Shown piece after piece: positions 37,091 through 46,638 of a stretch of DNA of 64,000 bases. The position numbers and the translations under genes are program-made. Below the pieces are notes generated by a model. It worked only from the letters and a program-made list of their open reading frames with translations, was not told the DNA's origin and searched no databases. The DNA comes from Falsirhodobacter xinxiangensis (GTDB lineage Bacteria; Pseudomonadota; Alphaproteobacteria; Rhodobacterales; Rhodobacteraceae). The stretch is taken from NCBI RefSeq assembly GCF_004959935.1, contig NZ_SMYN01000002.1, positions 1-64,000 of the forward strand, given 5' to 3'. How positions within the stretch are numbered: the stretch's first letter is position 1; every line of letters begins with the position of its first letter.

Positions 37091-38036
37091 GGGCGGCTCC
37101 CATTTCCGCCGCCATTCTCAGGGCGGCAATCAGGCTGGACGGGTTCGCGATGCCGCGACCCGCAATGTCGAACGCCGTCCCGTGATCGGGCGATGTGCGG
37201 ATGAAAGGCAGGCCCAGCGTCACGTTGACCCCATCGTCGAAAGCGATGGTCTTGATCGGGATCAGCGCCTGATCGTGATACATGCAGATCGCCGCGTCAT
37301 AGCGGGTGCGGGCGGCGGCGTGGAACATCGTGTCGGCGGGCAACGGGCCGGACAGGGTCATGCCGCAGGCGCGCAGGGCATCCAGAACGGGGATGATCTT
37401 CTCCTCATCCCGGCCCATGGTCCCGCCTTCGCCTGCATGGGGGTTCATCCCGGCAACGGCAATGCGCGGCGAAACGATACCGAAATCCCGGATCAGCGCG
37501 GCGTGGGTGATGCGGATCGTCGCCTCCAGCAGATCTGGTGTCAGGGCGGATGGCACTTCGGACAGCGCGATATGGATCGTCGCCGGCACCACCCGCAACT
37601 CGGGCGAGGCGAGCATCATCACGACCCGGTCCACCCCCGCCAGCGCGGCAAGGTATTCCGTATGGCCGGGATAGGCAAAGCCCGCGCCATCCTTCAGCAC
37701 CTTCTTGTTGATCGGGGCGGTGCAGATGCCCGACACCTGATCCGCCATCGCCACTGCGCGCGCGATGACCTCGATCACCCCGGCCGCATTGGCCGGATCG
37801 GGCTGGCCGGGCACGGCATCACCCGCAAAGGCATGGGGGAGCACCGGCAGCGTGTCGGCAGCGATGCCAAGCGCATCCGCCGGCGTGGTGATCTCCGCAA
37901 TCCGCGCACCCGCCAGATGACGCGGATCGGCGATCAAAAAGAACGGCAGCGTGGTCCCAAGCGCGGCGCGGGCCTTGACGGCAAGTTCAAGGCCGATGCC
38001 CACAGGTTCCCCGCAGGTGAGTGCGACGGGCTTCAC
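37077..38036 (-). CDS. pdxA: 4-hydroxythreonine-4-phosphate dehydrogenase PdxA
   Basis: NAD-dependent oxidative decarboxylation of 4-phospho-hydroxythreonine in the DXP-dependent pyridoxal phosphate pathway. The 319-residue protein begins [11 protein letters not shown] (family consensus GDPxGIG). It has metal-binding His residues in YPGHTEYLA and [11 protein letters not shown], and ends in [17 protein letters not shown]. The start overlaps the surA stop (ATGA). The surA-pdxA-rsmA order is widespread in proteobacteria. Confidence 0.95.
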   Translation of the reverse strand: MKPVALTCGEPVGIGLELAVKARAALGTTLPFFLIADPRHLAGARIAEITTPADALGIAADTLPVLPHAFAGDAVPGQPDPANAAGVIEVIARAVAMADQVSGICTAPINKKVLKDGAGFAYPGHTEYLAALAGVDRVVMMLASPELRVVPATIHIALSEVPSALTPDLLEATIRITHAALIRDFGIVSPRIAVAGMNPHAGEGGTMGRDEEKIIPVLDALRACGMTLSGPLPADTMFHAAARTRYDAAICMYHDQALIPIKTIAFDDGVNVTLGLPFIRTSPDHGTAFDIAGRGIANPSSLIAALRMAAEMGAARGND

Positions 38037-39211
38037 GGCTGACGAATGATCGCGTTGTCGCGAAGCTCGTCCAGATAGACCTCAGCCAACTGGCCCAGAC
38101 GCTGGTTCTGAAGCTGGTCGCGCACGGCATTACGGTTCACCGGTTCTTCGGAGACCGGACGGCGGGCGCAAAGCATCACGAAAGTCGGCGTGCCGCCACG
38201 GTTCATCACCGCGCTTTCGCCCAAGTCCATCTGCGAGACGGCCAGCGCCAGATCCTCGGGCAGCCCTGCCGTGGGCAGCGTCTGGAATTGCAGCGCCTGT
38301 TCGGATTTTCCACGCGCGACCGTGTAAAGGTCGGCGCAGGTATCGACCCGTGCCTTCACGCTCCCCGCGCTTTCATCGGGACCAAGGGCGTATTGCGCGA
38401 TTTCGACCTCGGTCGCGCTTTGGGTCGGCGCGCCTTCCTGAATCTGGCGAAGCTGGAACAGCGCGACGCCGTTCGGGATCGGCAGCGGGCTAGTGACCTG
38501 ACCGGGGCGCAGCGCAAGGAAGGTCGGACGCAGGGCCGGGGGCAGATCGTTCAGCGACAGCCATTCGATCCGGCCGCCATTCTGCGCCGATGGGGCGGCG
38601 GAATACTGGGCGGCCGCGGCGGAGAACTCTGCTTCGGACGAAATCCCGGCGGCCAGATCCTCGGCGAAGTCCAGCGCCTGACCCTCTTGCCCCGGAGGCG
38701 CGGCAAGGATCAGCTCGGACAGCAGCACGCGGATGTTGGCGCTGGTGGTCGTATTCTCGATCGCGCGGTCCACCTCGGCATTGGTGATCGTCACCCGCGA
38801 AAGATACCGCTGGCGGACGACTTCGCGCCAGACGATCCCGGCCTTGACGAAATCGCGGAACGTTTCTTCCTCGACCCCGGCAGTGGCGATCTGGCGGATG
38901 AATTCTTCGGCCGGAAGGTTCGCGCGCTGGGCGAACTCCTCCATCCCGCCGCGGACCTGCTCTTCCGTCGCTTCGATCCCCAGACGGCTGGCTGCGTCCA
39001 GACGCAGGCGGTCGTCGATCAGCCCGTCATAGGCGGTCTTCTGGATGTCGCCGGGAGCGCGCAGCAGTTCAAGGAAGCGGACGCGCTGCTCCATCTCCCA
39101 TCCGGTGACGGCATGGTCGTTCACGATCACGCGCGGTGCGAACAGGTTCTGCGCGGCTGCGGGCATCGCGACGGTTGCGGCAAGGACGAATGCAAGGGTC
39201 AGGCGGGTCAT
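38033..39211 (-). CDS. surA: SurA-type periplasmic peptidyl-prolyl isomerase/chaperone
   Basis: Outer-membrane protein chaperone of 392 residues. A signal peptide (TRLTLAFVLAATVAMPAAAQ) precedes the N-terminal SurA chaperone domain, with VIVNDHAVTGWEMEQRVRFLELL and YDGLIDDRLRLDAASRLGI, and parvulin-like domains follow (QYSAAPSAQNGGRIEWLSLNDLPPAL). The parvulin motifs are partly degenerate, as in many alphaproteobacterial members. The start at 39211 places the signal peptide correctly. The gene lies between lptD, its best-known client in other bacteria, and pdxA. Confidence 0.9.
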   Translation of the reverse strand: MTRLTLAFVLAATVAMPAAAQNLFAPRVIVNDHAVTGWEMEQRVRFLELLRAPGDIQKTAYDGLIDDRLRLDAASRLGIEATEEQVRGGMEEFAQRANLPAEEFIRQIATAGVEEETFRDFVKAGIVWREVVRQRYLSRVTITNAEVDRAIENTTTSANIRVLLSELILAAPPGQEGQALDFAEDLAAGISSEAEFSAAAAQYSAAPSAQNGGRIEWLSLNDLPPALRPTFLALRPGQVTSPLPIPNGVALFQLRQIQEGAPTQSATEVEIAQYALGPDESAGSVKARVDTCADLYTVARGKSEQALQFQTLPTAGLPEDLALAVSQMDLGESAVMNRGGTPTFVMLCARRPVSEEPVNRNAVRDQLQNQRLGQLAEVYLDELRDNAIIRQP

Positions 39212-39239
39212 CTTCTGTCTTCTCTCGTGCATGGTCGGA

Positions 39240-41369
39240 TCAGCCGCGGCAAGTTCCGGCGGGGCCGGGTTTCTTGCCGCTGCCAAATCCCAGAAGATCG
39301 ACCGAAAGGCCGATATCGGTGCTGGGCTTCACACTAGTCGAGGTGGCGAACCGACGCGAGAGGGAAAGATCCACGCTCATGCACTCGTTCCGGAACTCCA
39401 CCCCCACGCCTGCGCGTGCGGCGCGTTCCTCCTCGAAGTCGTAGCGGGCGGAGGTGCGGCCCGCCCAGGCGTCGGTGAATTGATACCGCGTGTCGAAAGT
39501 CAACTCCGACAGCGGATCGTCGCGATTCTCGGTCTCGTCCGCCAGAACGCGGATATAGCTGGCCGAAAGACCGAAGCGGTCGAAATCGGCGTCCACCCGC
39601 AATTCGGCCTTGCTGGTGGACAGGTCGTCGTCGAACAGCATCCGGTTGGTCAAGATCAGCCCTTCGTCCAGCGTCAGTTGCAGCGCGGCCAGCCAGTCGC
39701 TGTCCTTGCCGTTCAGGCCCGATGCTTCGGAAAACTGCCCGAGGTCTTTTTCACGGATCACCCGGCCCACCGTCGCGCCCAGCGTCCAGCCGGCCGGATC
39801 GATGCGGGTATAACCGACCCCGAGGTTCAACCGCGCGCCCTGTTCCCGCGCATCGGACCCCGAAAAACGGTTGAGCGAAAACAGGTTCGATTCGTCGAAC
39901 TCCACCAGCGCGGAATCCTCGTTCGGCAGGTCGGCGGCATCGTCCGGCGCCCAGACCACCTGCACGATCGGCTCGATCAGATGTGATGCGTTCGCCCCCG
40001 CCTTGATCCACGGCCAGCGCAGTTCCACTGCCAGCCCGCCGTGAACCCGCGTGGTGGAGCCGCCATACACGTTGTCCTGTTCGATCGAATAGAAGTCGGT
40101 CGAAAGCTCTCCCAGCGTGGTGCCGAGGATACCCGCGGGCAGAACCCAGTTCCGCCGCCAGTCCAGCCGAAGCGAGACGCGGGACGTGTCGCGCCCATGG
40201 TCCAGCTCGCCCACATCCTCGTCGAAGGGGATGGAAGATGTGCGGCGGTGGCTGTGGGTCTGGAACCGCAAGCCCGCTTCTCCGCCCAGAATCCCGCCGG
40301 TGAAACGGCGGTGGAAGGTTACGTCGCCCACCAGCGACGGGATGGTGGAATTCGGCTCCTCGTCCCGGATGGAGTGAAAATGGATCAGCCGGGCCGAGAT
40401 ATATTCGTTGCGCCGCGTGCGCGTCAGTTCGGCGCGGCTTTCAAGACGGTCGCGCTCCTCCATCCCGTAATCGTAGAAATAGGCGGGGTCGGTGACGGTA
40501 TCGACGCGCAGGTTCAGCGTGAAATCCTGCGGCATGGAAAACTGCGCCACGGCGAAGGCATAGCCGCGCGTGTCGCCGGGGCGCAACTCGTCGCGCGACA
40601 GGGCGCCGTTCAGTTCGATCCAGCCGGTGTCGAACGCCTGACGATAGCGCAGGTCCAGCGACCGGGTGTTCTTGGTGCTGTAATAGGGCGTCAGCGTCAG
40701 GTCCTTGTCATCGCCGATCGGGATGAAATAGGGAACCTTGATCCCGGTCCCGAAGGCTGAGGTGGTGCGCGCCGAAGGGGTCAGCACCCCGCGCGCACGG
40801 TCCAGAGTCGGGTCCGGCATCCGCAGGCGCGGGACATAGAAGACCGGAACGCCTCCCATCCGCAGCGTCGCGTTCTGGAAATAGATCTGGCGTTCGACCT
40901 CGTCATGGACCACCTGATCGGCGCGGATTTCCCACAGCGGGGTCGGGTTTCCGGCGCAGACCTGACAGGAGGAGGCGACCGACCGCCCCAGCCGAGTGTA
41001 GCGCCCGCCCACCCGGTCGATCTGCTGGGCCGCCAGTTGAAGCTGCTGGTTCATCACGATCCGCGCGCTGCGCAGCACGCCTTCGGTCAGATCGCCCGAA
41101 AGCTGCGCCTGATCGGCAAGGATCAGGCTGCCCATGCCGTCTTCCAGCGTGATCGGGCCGTCGATGGCCAGACTGTCCGCCGTTCTGTCATACCGCAGCG
41201 ATCCGGCGCGCAGACGCTGACCCTGATAGAATATCTCGACATTGCCCGACGCGGTCAGCACCGAGTCATTGGTGATCTGCATCTGGTCCGCGACCAGCGT
41301 GGCCTGATCCTGCGCAACGGCGGGCAGGGACGACAGGGCGAGAGCGAAAAGGGCGGCGCGAAGGCGCAT
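39240..41369 (-). CDS. lptD: LPS-assembly outer-membrane protein LptD
   Basis: Outer-membrane beta-barrel that places lipopolysaccharide in the outer leaflet. The 709-residue protein has a signal peptide (RAALFALALSSLPAVAQ), an N-terminal OstA/LptA-like jellyroll (residues about 20-140), and a long barrel of alternating strands. A CxxC pair (SSCQVC) at the jellyroll/barrel border and two C-terminal cysteines (NEC and GTC) are placed for the disulfides that control LptD maturation. The start codon overlaps the lptG stop (TGATG). Order lptF-lptG-lptD-surA is typical of alphaproteobacteria. Confidence 0.95.
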   Translation of the reverse strand: MRLRAALFALALSSLPAVAQDQATLVADQMQITNDSVLTASGNVEIFYQGQRLRAGSLRYDRTADSLAIDGPITLEDGMGSLILADQAQLSGDLTEGVLRSARIVMNQQLQLAAQQIDRVGGRYTRLGRSVASSCQVCAGNPTPLWEIRADQVVHDEVERQIYFQNATLRMGGVPVFYVPRLRMPDPTLDRARGVLTPSARTTSAFGTGIKVPYFIPIGDDKDLTLTPYYSTKNTRSLDLRYRQAFDTGWIELNGALSRDELRPGDTRGYAFAVAQFSMPQDFTLNLRVDTVTDPAYFYDYGMEERDRLESRAELTRTRRNEYISARLIHFHSIRDEEPNSTIPSLVGDVTFHRRFTGGILGGEAGLRFQTHSHRRTSSIPFDEDVGELDHGRDTSRVSLRLDWRRNWVLPAGILGTTLGELSTDFYSIEQDNVYGGSTTRVHGGLAVELRWPWIKAGANASHLIEPIVQVVWAPDDAADLPNEDSALVEFDESNLFSLNRFSGSDAREQGARLNLGVGYTRIDPAGWTLGATVGRVIREKDLGQFSEASGLNGKDSDWLAALQLTLDEGLILTNRMLFDDDLSTSKAELRVDADFDRFGLSASYIRVLADETENRDDPLSELTFDTRYQFTDAWAGRTSARYDFEEERAARAGVGVEFRNECMSVDLSLSRRFATSTSVKPSTDIGLSVDLLGFGSGKKPGPAGTCRG

Positions 41370-42460
41370 CAGCCATCCTCCAGATGCAAGAGCAGACCAA
41401 GCGAGCCGAGCGCCGCCGCCAGAGGCGGGGTCCATGCGGCAAGGAGGACAGGGATCTGCCCATTCTCGCCCAGGACCTGCGCGAAGTTCCGCAGGAAGAA
41501 TACGCCGAAACCGGCCAGCAGCGCCAGAAGCACCATGCTGCCGGTCTTGCCGCCGCGCGCGTGGCGCATCGTGAAGCCGGCGGCGATCAGCACCATCGCA
41601 GCCAGAAGCAGGGGCAGGGACAGTTCGCTCTGGAACCAGACGCGGTGCTCGCGGGCCTGAAAGCCCGCCGTCTCGAGCCCGCGGACATAGGCGGGCAGAT
41701 CCCAGATCGAGATGCCCGAAGGCGGCCGGAAGCCCTCGCGGATGGTTTCGGGTGTCAGATCGGAAGGAATGGTCAGGCTGTCGGTCACTGTCGCCGCCGC
41801 CTCGGGGTTCTCGACTGCCAGCGGCCAGCGCTTGACCTTGGCAAGTTGCCATTCGCCGTTCCCCAGCGTCGCCGTTTCCGCCCAGATACGCTCGGCAAGC
41901 TGGCCTTGCGCGTCATAGGTCATGAAGGTCACGCCCGTCAGACGGGTGCCGTTGGCATTCGCCTGCCGCGCCTGGATCACGCTTTGCCCTTGGGCATCGC
42001 CCTGCCGCAGCCACAGGCCAGAGCCGGAGACGGACAGCACCTGTTCCGTCCCATGCCGCAGCCGCGAGGACAGCGATTCATAACGGCCGGATGTCGCGGC
42101 AACCAGCGGGTTCAGCACCGTCACGGTGACGATCCCAAGGATCAGCGCAGTTACCACTGGCGCTGCCAGAAACCGCAGTGCCGACCGCCCCGCCGCCCGC
42201 ACGACCACCAGTTCCGACGACCGTGAAAGCCCAAGGAACAGCGCGATGGCCGCAAGGATGAAGATCAGCGGCAGGATGGTATAGATGTTCGACGGCACGT
42301 TCAGCAGCGCAAGCTGGGCCGCCTGCGCGATCCCGATCTCGCCCGAGAAACGCCGAAGCTGATCCAGCATGTCGATCAGCATCATGATGCCGAAGAAGAT
42401 CGCAAAGACCCGCAGCACCATGCGCAGGAACCGCCGGGCGATATAAAGGCTGAGGATCAT
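41369..42460 (-). CDS. lptG: LPS export permease LptG
   Basis: One of the two permeases of the LptB2FG transporter that extracts lipopolysaccharide from the inner membrane. The 363-residue protein has three N-terminal membrane helices (LYIARRFLRMVLRVFAIFFGIMML and following), a periplasmic beta-jellyroll (about residues 120-260) and three C-terminal helices. SSELVVVRAAGRSA is the coupling-helix region. Its ATG overlaps the lptF stop by four bases. Confidence 0.93.
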   Translation of the reverse strand: MILSLYIARRFLRMVLRVFAIFFGIMMLIDMLDQLRRFSGEIGIAQAAQLALLNVPSNIYTILPLIFILAAIALFLGLSRSSELVVVRAAGRSALRFLAAPVVTALILGIVTVTVLNPLVAATSGRYESLSSRLRHGTEQVLSVSGSGLWLRQGDAQGQSVIQARQANANGTRLTGVTFMTYDAQGQLAERIWAETATLGNGEWQLAKVKRWPLAVENPEAAATVTDSLTIPSDLTPETIREGFRPPSGISIWDLPAYVRGLETAGFQAREHRVWFQSELSLPLLLAAMVLIAAGFTMRHARGGKTGSMVLLALLAGFGVFFLRNFAQVLGENGQIPVLLAAWTPPLAAALGSLGLLLHLEDG

Positions 42461-43554
42461 GCTTTCCTCCGGCGTGGGCGTTGCGACCACCACAGAAGGA
42501 ACATGGCGACGCCGCAGCCGAATGCGGGCGCGGCATAGGCCAGCGCCCAGCCGCCGGCCATCCCCGGCCCCGACGATCCAGCGACGGTATTGATAAGCTG
42601 CACGAGGATCAGCAGCACCACCCCGCCAAGGATCTGCCGCCACAGGCCGAACCGGCTGAACGCGCCCAGAAGCAGCGCGGCAAAGCCGATCAACGTCGCC
42701 GCCAGCCCCAGAAGCGGCTGGCCGATGCGGTCATGCCCTTCGAACAGCAGCGTGTTGCGGTCGCGGTTCACCTCGGTCATCACCGCCTCGGTCGGGGCAA
42801 GAAGTTCGGGCGTGGTGAGCTCGTTCATGCGGCGCGGCCCGCGCGTTCCAGGCTCCAGCATCGCACCGAGGTCATAGGTGAAATCGGCAAAGCGCGTGAC
42901 CGAAAGCCGCCCCTGTTCCAGCGTCTGCGCCATCCCGTTCACCATCACCAGCTTCGGCCCCGTGTCGGTACGGACCAGAAAGGCACGGCTGGCGGTATAG
43001 GTGACTTCGGCAGGGCTCCTCGCATCGGTCAGGAAAAGCTCGCGCAATTCGCCATTCGCCGCGATTTCGCGAATATAGAGAGTGACGCCATCTGCGGGGT
43101 GCAGGAACTGCCCGTCGCGCAGGAATTGCGCGGCAAGGCTGTCGGTGATCTCCGCCTGCCGCTCGGCCAGGATGCTGCGCGACAGCGGGACCAGCACATT
43201 CATCAGGATCAGCATGGCCAGCGCCACGATCAGCCCGAAGAACATCACAGGACGCGCCAGCCTGAACGCGGAAAACCCCGTCGCCTGCATCACCACAAGT
43301 TCGGATTCCTGCGTCAGCCGGTTCACGACATAGACCGTCGCCACGAAGGCCGAGATCGGCAGCACCAGACGGATCACGTTCGGCAGCGTCAGAAGCGAAA
43401 ATTCAAGGAAGACCAACGCCGACTGCCCGTCGCCGATAAGCTGATCGAACAGCCCCACCGCGCTGTTGACCCAATAGACGGCCACGAGCACCAGCGAAAA
43501 GAAGCCGAAAAGCGCAAGAAGCTGCGACAGCATGTATCTGTCGAATCTCGCCAC
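42457..43554 (-). CDS. lptF: LPS export permease LptF
   Basis: Partner permease of LptG, 365 residues with the same plan of three helices, periplasmic jellyroll and three helices. RYMLSQLLALFGFFSLVLVAVYW begins the protein and TQESELVVMQATGFSA is the coupling-helix region. The start is a GTG preceded by AGAGGG. It heads the outer-membrane biogenesis chain and diverges from pepA with about 130 bases between start codons. LptF versus LptG is decided by gene order and sequence similarity to each family. Confidence 0.92.
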   Translation of the reverse strand: MARFDRYMLSQLLALFGFFSLVLVAVYWVNSAVGLFDQLIGDGQSALVFLEFSLLTLPNVIRLVLPISAFVATVYVVNRLTQESELVVMQATGFSAFRLARPVMFFGLIVALAMLILMNVLVPLSRSILAERQAEITDSLAAQFLRDGQFLHPADGVTLYIREIAANGELRELFLTDARSPAEVTYTASRAFLVRTDTGPKLVMVNGMAQTLEQGRLSVTRFADFTYDLGAMLEPGTRGPRRMNELTTPELLAPTEAVMTEVNRDRNTLLFEGHDRIGQPLLGLAATLIGFAALLLGAFSRFGLWRQILGGVVLLILVQLINTVAGSSGPGMAGGWALAYAAPAFGCGVAMFLLWWSQRPRRRKA

Positions 43555-43685
43555 CGCTGCCCTCTCGTTTTCTTGTCGTGTTTTGCCGCAACCTAATCCA
43601 AAGCCGTGGCGGGGAAAACTGCTATCTGGTCATCCGGGGGGCTGCGGGCTACGGTTCGCGGCGAAACATCGCCGGAGACATGCCC

Positions 43686-45152
43686 ATGACGACGCCCGTA
43701 TCCATCCGCTTCGCCGAACCCGAGCTTGACGGCATTGCAGCGGCGACAGGCCGCGTCGTCGTTTTCGTCGGGGCCGAAGGCAAGATGGGGCCGGCGGCGC
43801 GGCGCGTGGACAAGCTGACGCGCGGCGCGCTCAAGCGGCTGGCCGAGGCGGATGCCTTCGCCGCGATGAAACCGGGCGACAGCGTCGATCTGGCATGGCC
43901 CTCGGGGGTTGCGGCAGAATCGGTGCAGGTGATCCGGCTGGATCGGCGCGACGACGTGGCCGCCGCGCGCAAGGCCGGGGCTGCGATTGGTCGCGCGCTG
44001 TCGCCGCTGGGCACGCTGGTGCTGGCGGATACCGTGGCCCGCGCGGCTGAAGTGTCCTTCGGGCTGGCGATGCGCGCCTATGACTTCAACGCCCACAAGA
44101 CTGCCGAGCCGAAGGTTCCGGGCGAGGTCGTGCTGATGGTGAACGGCCCCGAAGCCGTCGCCGCCGAAGCCGCCCCTCTGGCCGCGCTGGCCGAGGGCGT
44201 GTTCTTCACCCGCGATCTGGTGAACGAGCCGGCCAACATCCTGACCACCGACGATTTCGCCGCCCGCCTTGCCGCCATGCACGAGCTGGGACTGGAGGTG
44301 GAGATACTGGAAGAAGCCGATCTGGCCGAACTTGGCATGGGTGCGCTTCTGGGTGTCGGGCAGGGATCGGAAAGCCCGTCCAAGGTCGTCGTCATGCAAT
44401 GGAACGGCGGGGGCGAGGAGCCGCCGCTGGCGCTGGTCGGCAAGGGCGTGGTGTTCGACACCGGCGGCATCTCGATCAAGCCTGCCGCCGGGATGGAGCA
44501 GATGACGATGGACATGGGCGGCGCGGGCACCGTCGCGGGCGTCATGCGCACGCTGGCACTGCGGGGCGCGAAGGCCAATGTGGTCGGTCTGGTCGGTCTG
44601 GTCGAAAACATGCCGGACGGGCGGGCGCAACGTCCGGGCGACGTGGTGCGGTCGATGAAAGGTGACACGATCGAGGTCATCAACACCGATGCCGAGGGGC
44701 GTCTGGTTCTGGCCGATGTGATCTGGTATGCGCAGGAACGGTTCCAGCCTTCGGGCCTGATCGACCTTGCAACGCTGACCGGGGCGATCATCGTCGCGCT
44801 GGGCCACGAGCATACGGGCGTGTTTTCCAACGATGATGGCTTCTGCAACGCCTTCCTGTCGGCGGCCAAGGCCGAGGATGAGGGCGCGTGGCGCATGCCG
44901 ATGGCCGACGCCCATGACGCCAAGCTGAAATCGCGCATCGCCGATATGATGAACGTCGGCGGGCGCGAAGGCGGCTCGATCACCGCCGCGCATTTCATCA
45001 AGCGGTTCGTCAAGGACGAGACGCCGTGGATTCACCTCGACATCGCCGGGACCGCGTTGCTCAAGACCGACAGCACCTTGGCGCCGAAGGGTGCGACGGG
45101 CTGGGGCGTGCTGGCGCTGAACCGTCTGATCCGCGACAATTACGAGGTGTAA
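43686..45152 (+). CDS. pepA: leucyl aminopeptidase (M17)
   Basis: Cytosolic di-metal aminopeptidase, 488 residues. The C-terminal catalytic domain contains LVGKGVVFDTGGISIKPA, where Lys and Asp bind metal, and the family signature NTDAEGRLVLADV. The first 170 residues form the M17 N-terminal domain. The ATG at 43686 has GGAG at eight bases and is preferred over the ATG two codons earlier, which sits too close to it. holC begins five bases after its stop, the usual pepA-holC pairing. Confidence 0.95.
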   Translation: MTTPVSIRFAEPELDGIAAATGRVVVFVGAEGKMGPAARRVDKLTRGALKRLAEADAFAAMKPGDSVDLAWPSGVAAESVQVIRLDRRDDVAAARKAGAAIGRALSPLGTLVLADTVARAAEVSFGLAMRAYDFNAHKTAEPKVPGEVVLMVNGPEAVAAEAAPLAALAEGVFFTRDLVNEPANILTTDDFAARLAAMHELGLEVEILEEADLAELGMGALLGVGQGSESPSKVVVMQWNGGGEEPPLALVGKGVVFDTGGISIKPAAGMEQMTMDMGGAGTVAGVMRTLALRGAKANVVGLVGLVENMPDGRAQRPGDVVRSMKGDTIEVINTDAEGRLVLADVIWYAQERFQPSGLIDLATLTGAIIVALGHEHTGVFSNDDGFCNAFLSAAKAEDEGAWRMPMADAHDAKLKSRIADMMNVGGREGGSITAAHFIKRFVKDETPWIHLDIAGTALLKTDSTLAPKGATGWGVLALNRLIRDNYEV

Positions 45153-45156
45153 GCCC

Positions 45157-45600
45157 TTGGCGGTGATGTTCTATCACCTGACACGCTCGACCGCCGAGGA
45201 GACGGCGTTCAATCTGCTGACCCGGGCCGTGCAGGCAGGATGGCGGGTGATGCTGCGCGCGCCCGCCGCGCGGCTGGCACAGTTGGACGAGGCGCTGTGG
45301 ACGGCCAGCGACGACAGCTTCCTGCCGCACGGGGTCGAGGGCGGCAGTCACGACGCCGCGCAGCCGGTGCTGTTGGGCACCGGTGCCATCGGCAATGGTG
45401 CCAACTGCCTGATGATCATGGACGGCGCGGATTTCAGCCCGGACGAGGCGGCGCCGCTGGACCGTCTTTGGGTGTTGTTCGACGGGATGGACGATAGCGC
45501 GCTGGCCCGCGCCCGTGCGCAGTGGCGGGACGTGACCGGCGCCGGGGTGGACGCGCAATACTGGTCCGAGGAGAGCGGTCGGTGGGAACAGAAACGCTGA
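45157..45600 (+). CDS. holC: DNA polymerase III chi subunit HolC
   Basis: A 147-residue chi subunit of the replicative clamp loader, which contacts SSB. FYHLTRSTAEETAFNLLTRAVQAGWRVML and LDEALWTASDDSFLPHG are the conserved family elements. GWRVML and the later VLFDGMDD match the chi fold. The start is uncertain between a TTG at 45157 (GAGG nine bases before), a GTG at 45163 and an ATG at 45166. It lies behind pepA, and its last 19 bases overlap the acetyltransferase gene. Confidence 0.9.
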   Translation: MAVMFYHLTRSTAEETAFNLLTRAVQAGWRVMLRAPAARLAQLDEALWTASDDSFLPHGVEGGSHDAAQPVLLGTGAIGNGANCLMIMDGADFSPDEAAPLDRLWVLFDGMDDSALARARAQWRDVTGAGVDAQYWSEESGRWEQKR

Positions 45601-46055
45601 TCCGCGACGCGCGATCCGCCGATCACACCGCCATAGCCGGGCTGCTGCGCCGTGCCTTCGATGGCGATGGCGAGGCGGCGTTGGTGACGGCCCTGCGCCC
45701 TGCCGCGATCGAATTGGTGGCTGAACGGGACGGGGAACTTCTGGGGCATATCCTGCTTTCGGCGCTGGAGGCTCCGTTCCGCGCGCTGGCCCTTGCGCCG
45801 GTGGCGGTGGAGCCGGTCTGGCAGGGGCAGGGTGTGGGCGCCGCCCTGATCCGCGCGGCCATTTCGCGCGCGTCCGGGTGGGACGCGATCGTCGTGCTGG
45901 GCGATCCGGCCTATTACACCCGCTTCGGGTTCAGCGTGGAGGCGGCTGCGGGATTCGCCTGCGTCTATGCTGGGCCTTATCTGATGCTGCTGCCGCTCGG
46001 CGAGGTCCCTGCAACGGGTCGGATCGTCTATCCGCAGGCGTTCTCAACGCTTTAG
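45582..46055 (+). CDS. GNAT-family N-acetyltransferase
   Basis: A 157-residue acetyl-CoA-dependent acetyltransferase with unknown acceptor. The acetyl-CoA loop is VEPVWQGQGVGAALIRAAI, and VVLGDPAYYTRFGFS is a common C-terminal GNAT feature. The GTG start at 45582 follows GAGGAG by eight bases inside holC, so the genes are translationally coupled. Its 3-prime end overlaps the opposite-strand protease gene by 12 bases. It resembles the YhbS-like subgroup. Confidence 0.85.
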   Translation: MGTETLIRDARSADHTAIAGLLRRAFDGDGEAALVTALRPAAIELVAERDGELLGHILLSALEAPFRALALAPVAVEPVWQGQGVGAALIRAAISRASGWDAIVVLGDPAYYTRFGFSVEAAAGFACVYAGPYLMLLPLGEVPATGRIVYPQAFSTL

Positions 46056-46619
46056 GATCATCTTGTCGCCACCGATCTCGACCCGGAACTGGCCAAGATA
46101 GCTCATCCCCAGAAGCGATCCGTCCATCTCGCCATCGTTCACGAAAGCCTCCAGCACCGGATCGGTCAGGGGCCCCAGCGTCACATCCCGAAGCTGCACC
46201 CGCGCCGTCTTGACCGGGCCGTTCGCGGTATAGGCGGTGCCGAGGTAATTCAGCGTTCCGGTGTCGATGCCAAGCCGCTGCGCGTCTGCCTGCGACAACA
46301 CGACCGAGGTTGCCCCGGTGTCGGCAAGGAAGGTGATCGGCGTGCCCTCCACCTCCAGCGTGACATAGTAATGGCCATCGGGGCTGCGCGGGATGCTGAC
46401 CTCGCCGCTTTGCAGAACGGCTTGGCGCGGGGCGATGGACAGGCCCATGTCCTGCCACAGCCCATACCCTGCCGCGACGCCAAGGAAGATCAGCCCCCAC
46501 GCCATCCCGGTGCGAAGGGCAACACCCAGACGCCCGCGATATTCAACGATGATCCAGCCGCCCACGGCGACCAGAAGCAGAGCGAGATAACCAAGGCGGC
46601 CGATATCGAAGGATTCCAT
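46044..46619 (-). CDS. retropepsin-like membrane-anchored aspartic protease (TIGR02281 type)
   Basis: A 191-residue protein with two N-terminal membrane segments (about residues 9-25 and 38-55) and a single retropepsin-like domain carrying the active-site motif FLADTGATSVVLS. The later MDGSLLGMSYLGQF is the second conserved motif of clan AA single-domain proteases, which work as dimers. The topology suggests a periplasmic protease domain. No substrate is known. It lies 19 bases downstream of the ABC-F gene and converges on the acetyltransferase gene. Confidence 0.87.
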   Translation of the reverse strand: MESFDIGRLGYLALLLVAVGGWIIVEYRGRLGVALRTGMAWGLIFLGVAAGYGLWQDMGLSIAPRQAVLQSGEVSIPRSPDGHYYVTLEVEGTPITFLADTGATSVVLSQADAQRLGIDTGTLNYLGTAYTANGPVKTARVQLRDVTLGPLTDPVLEAFVNDGEMDGSLLGMSYLGQFRVEIGGDKMILKR

Positions 46620-46638
46620 ACCCTTCGATATAGGGGTT

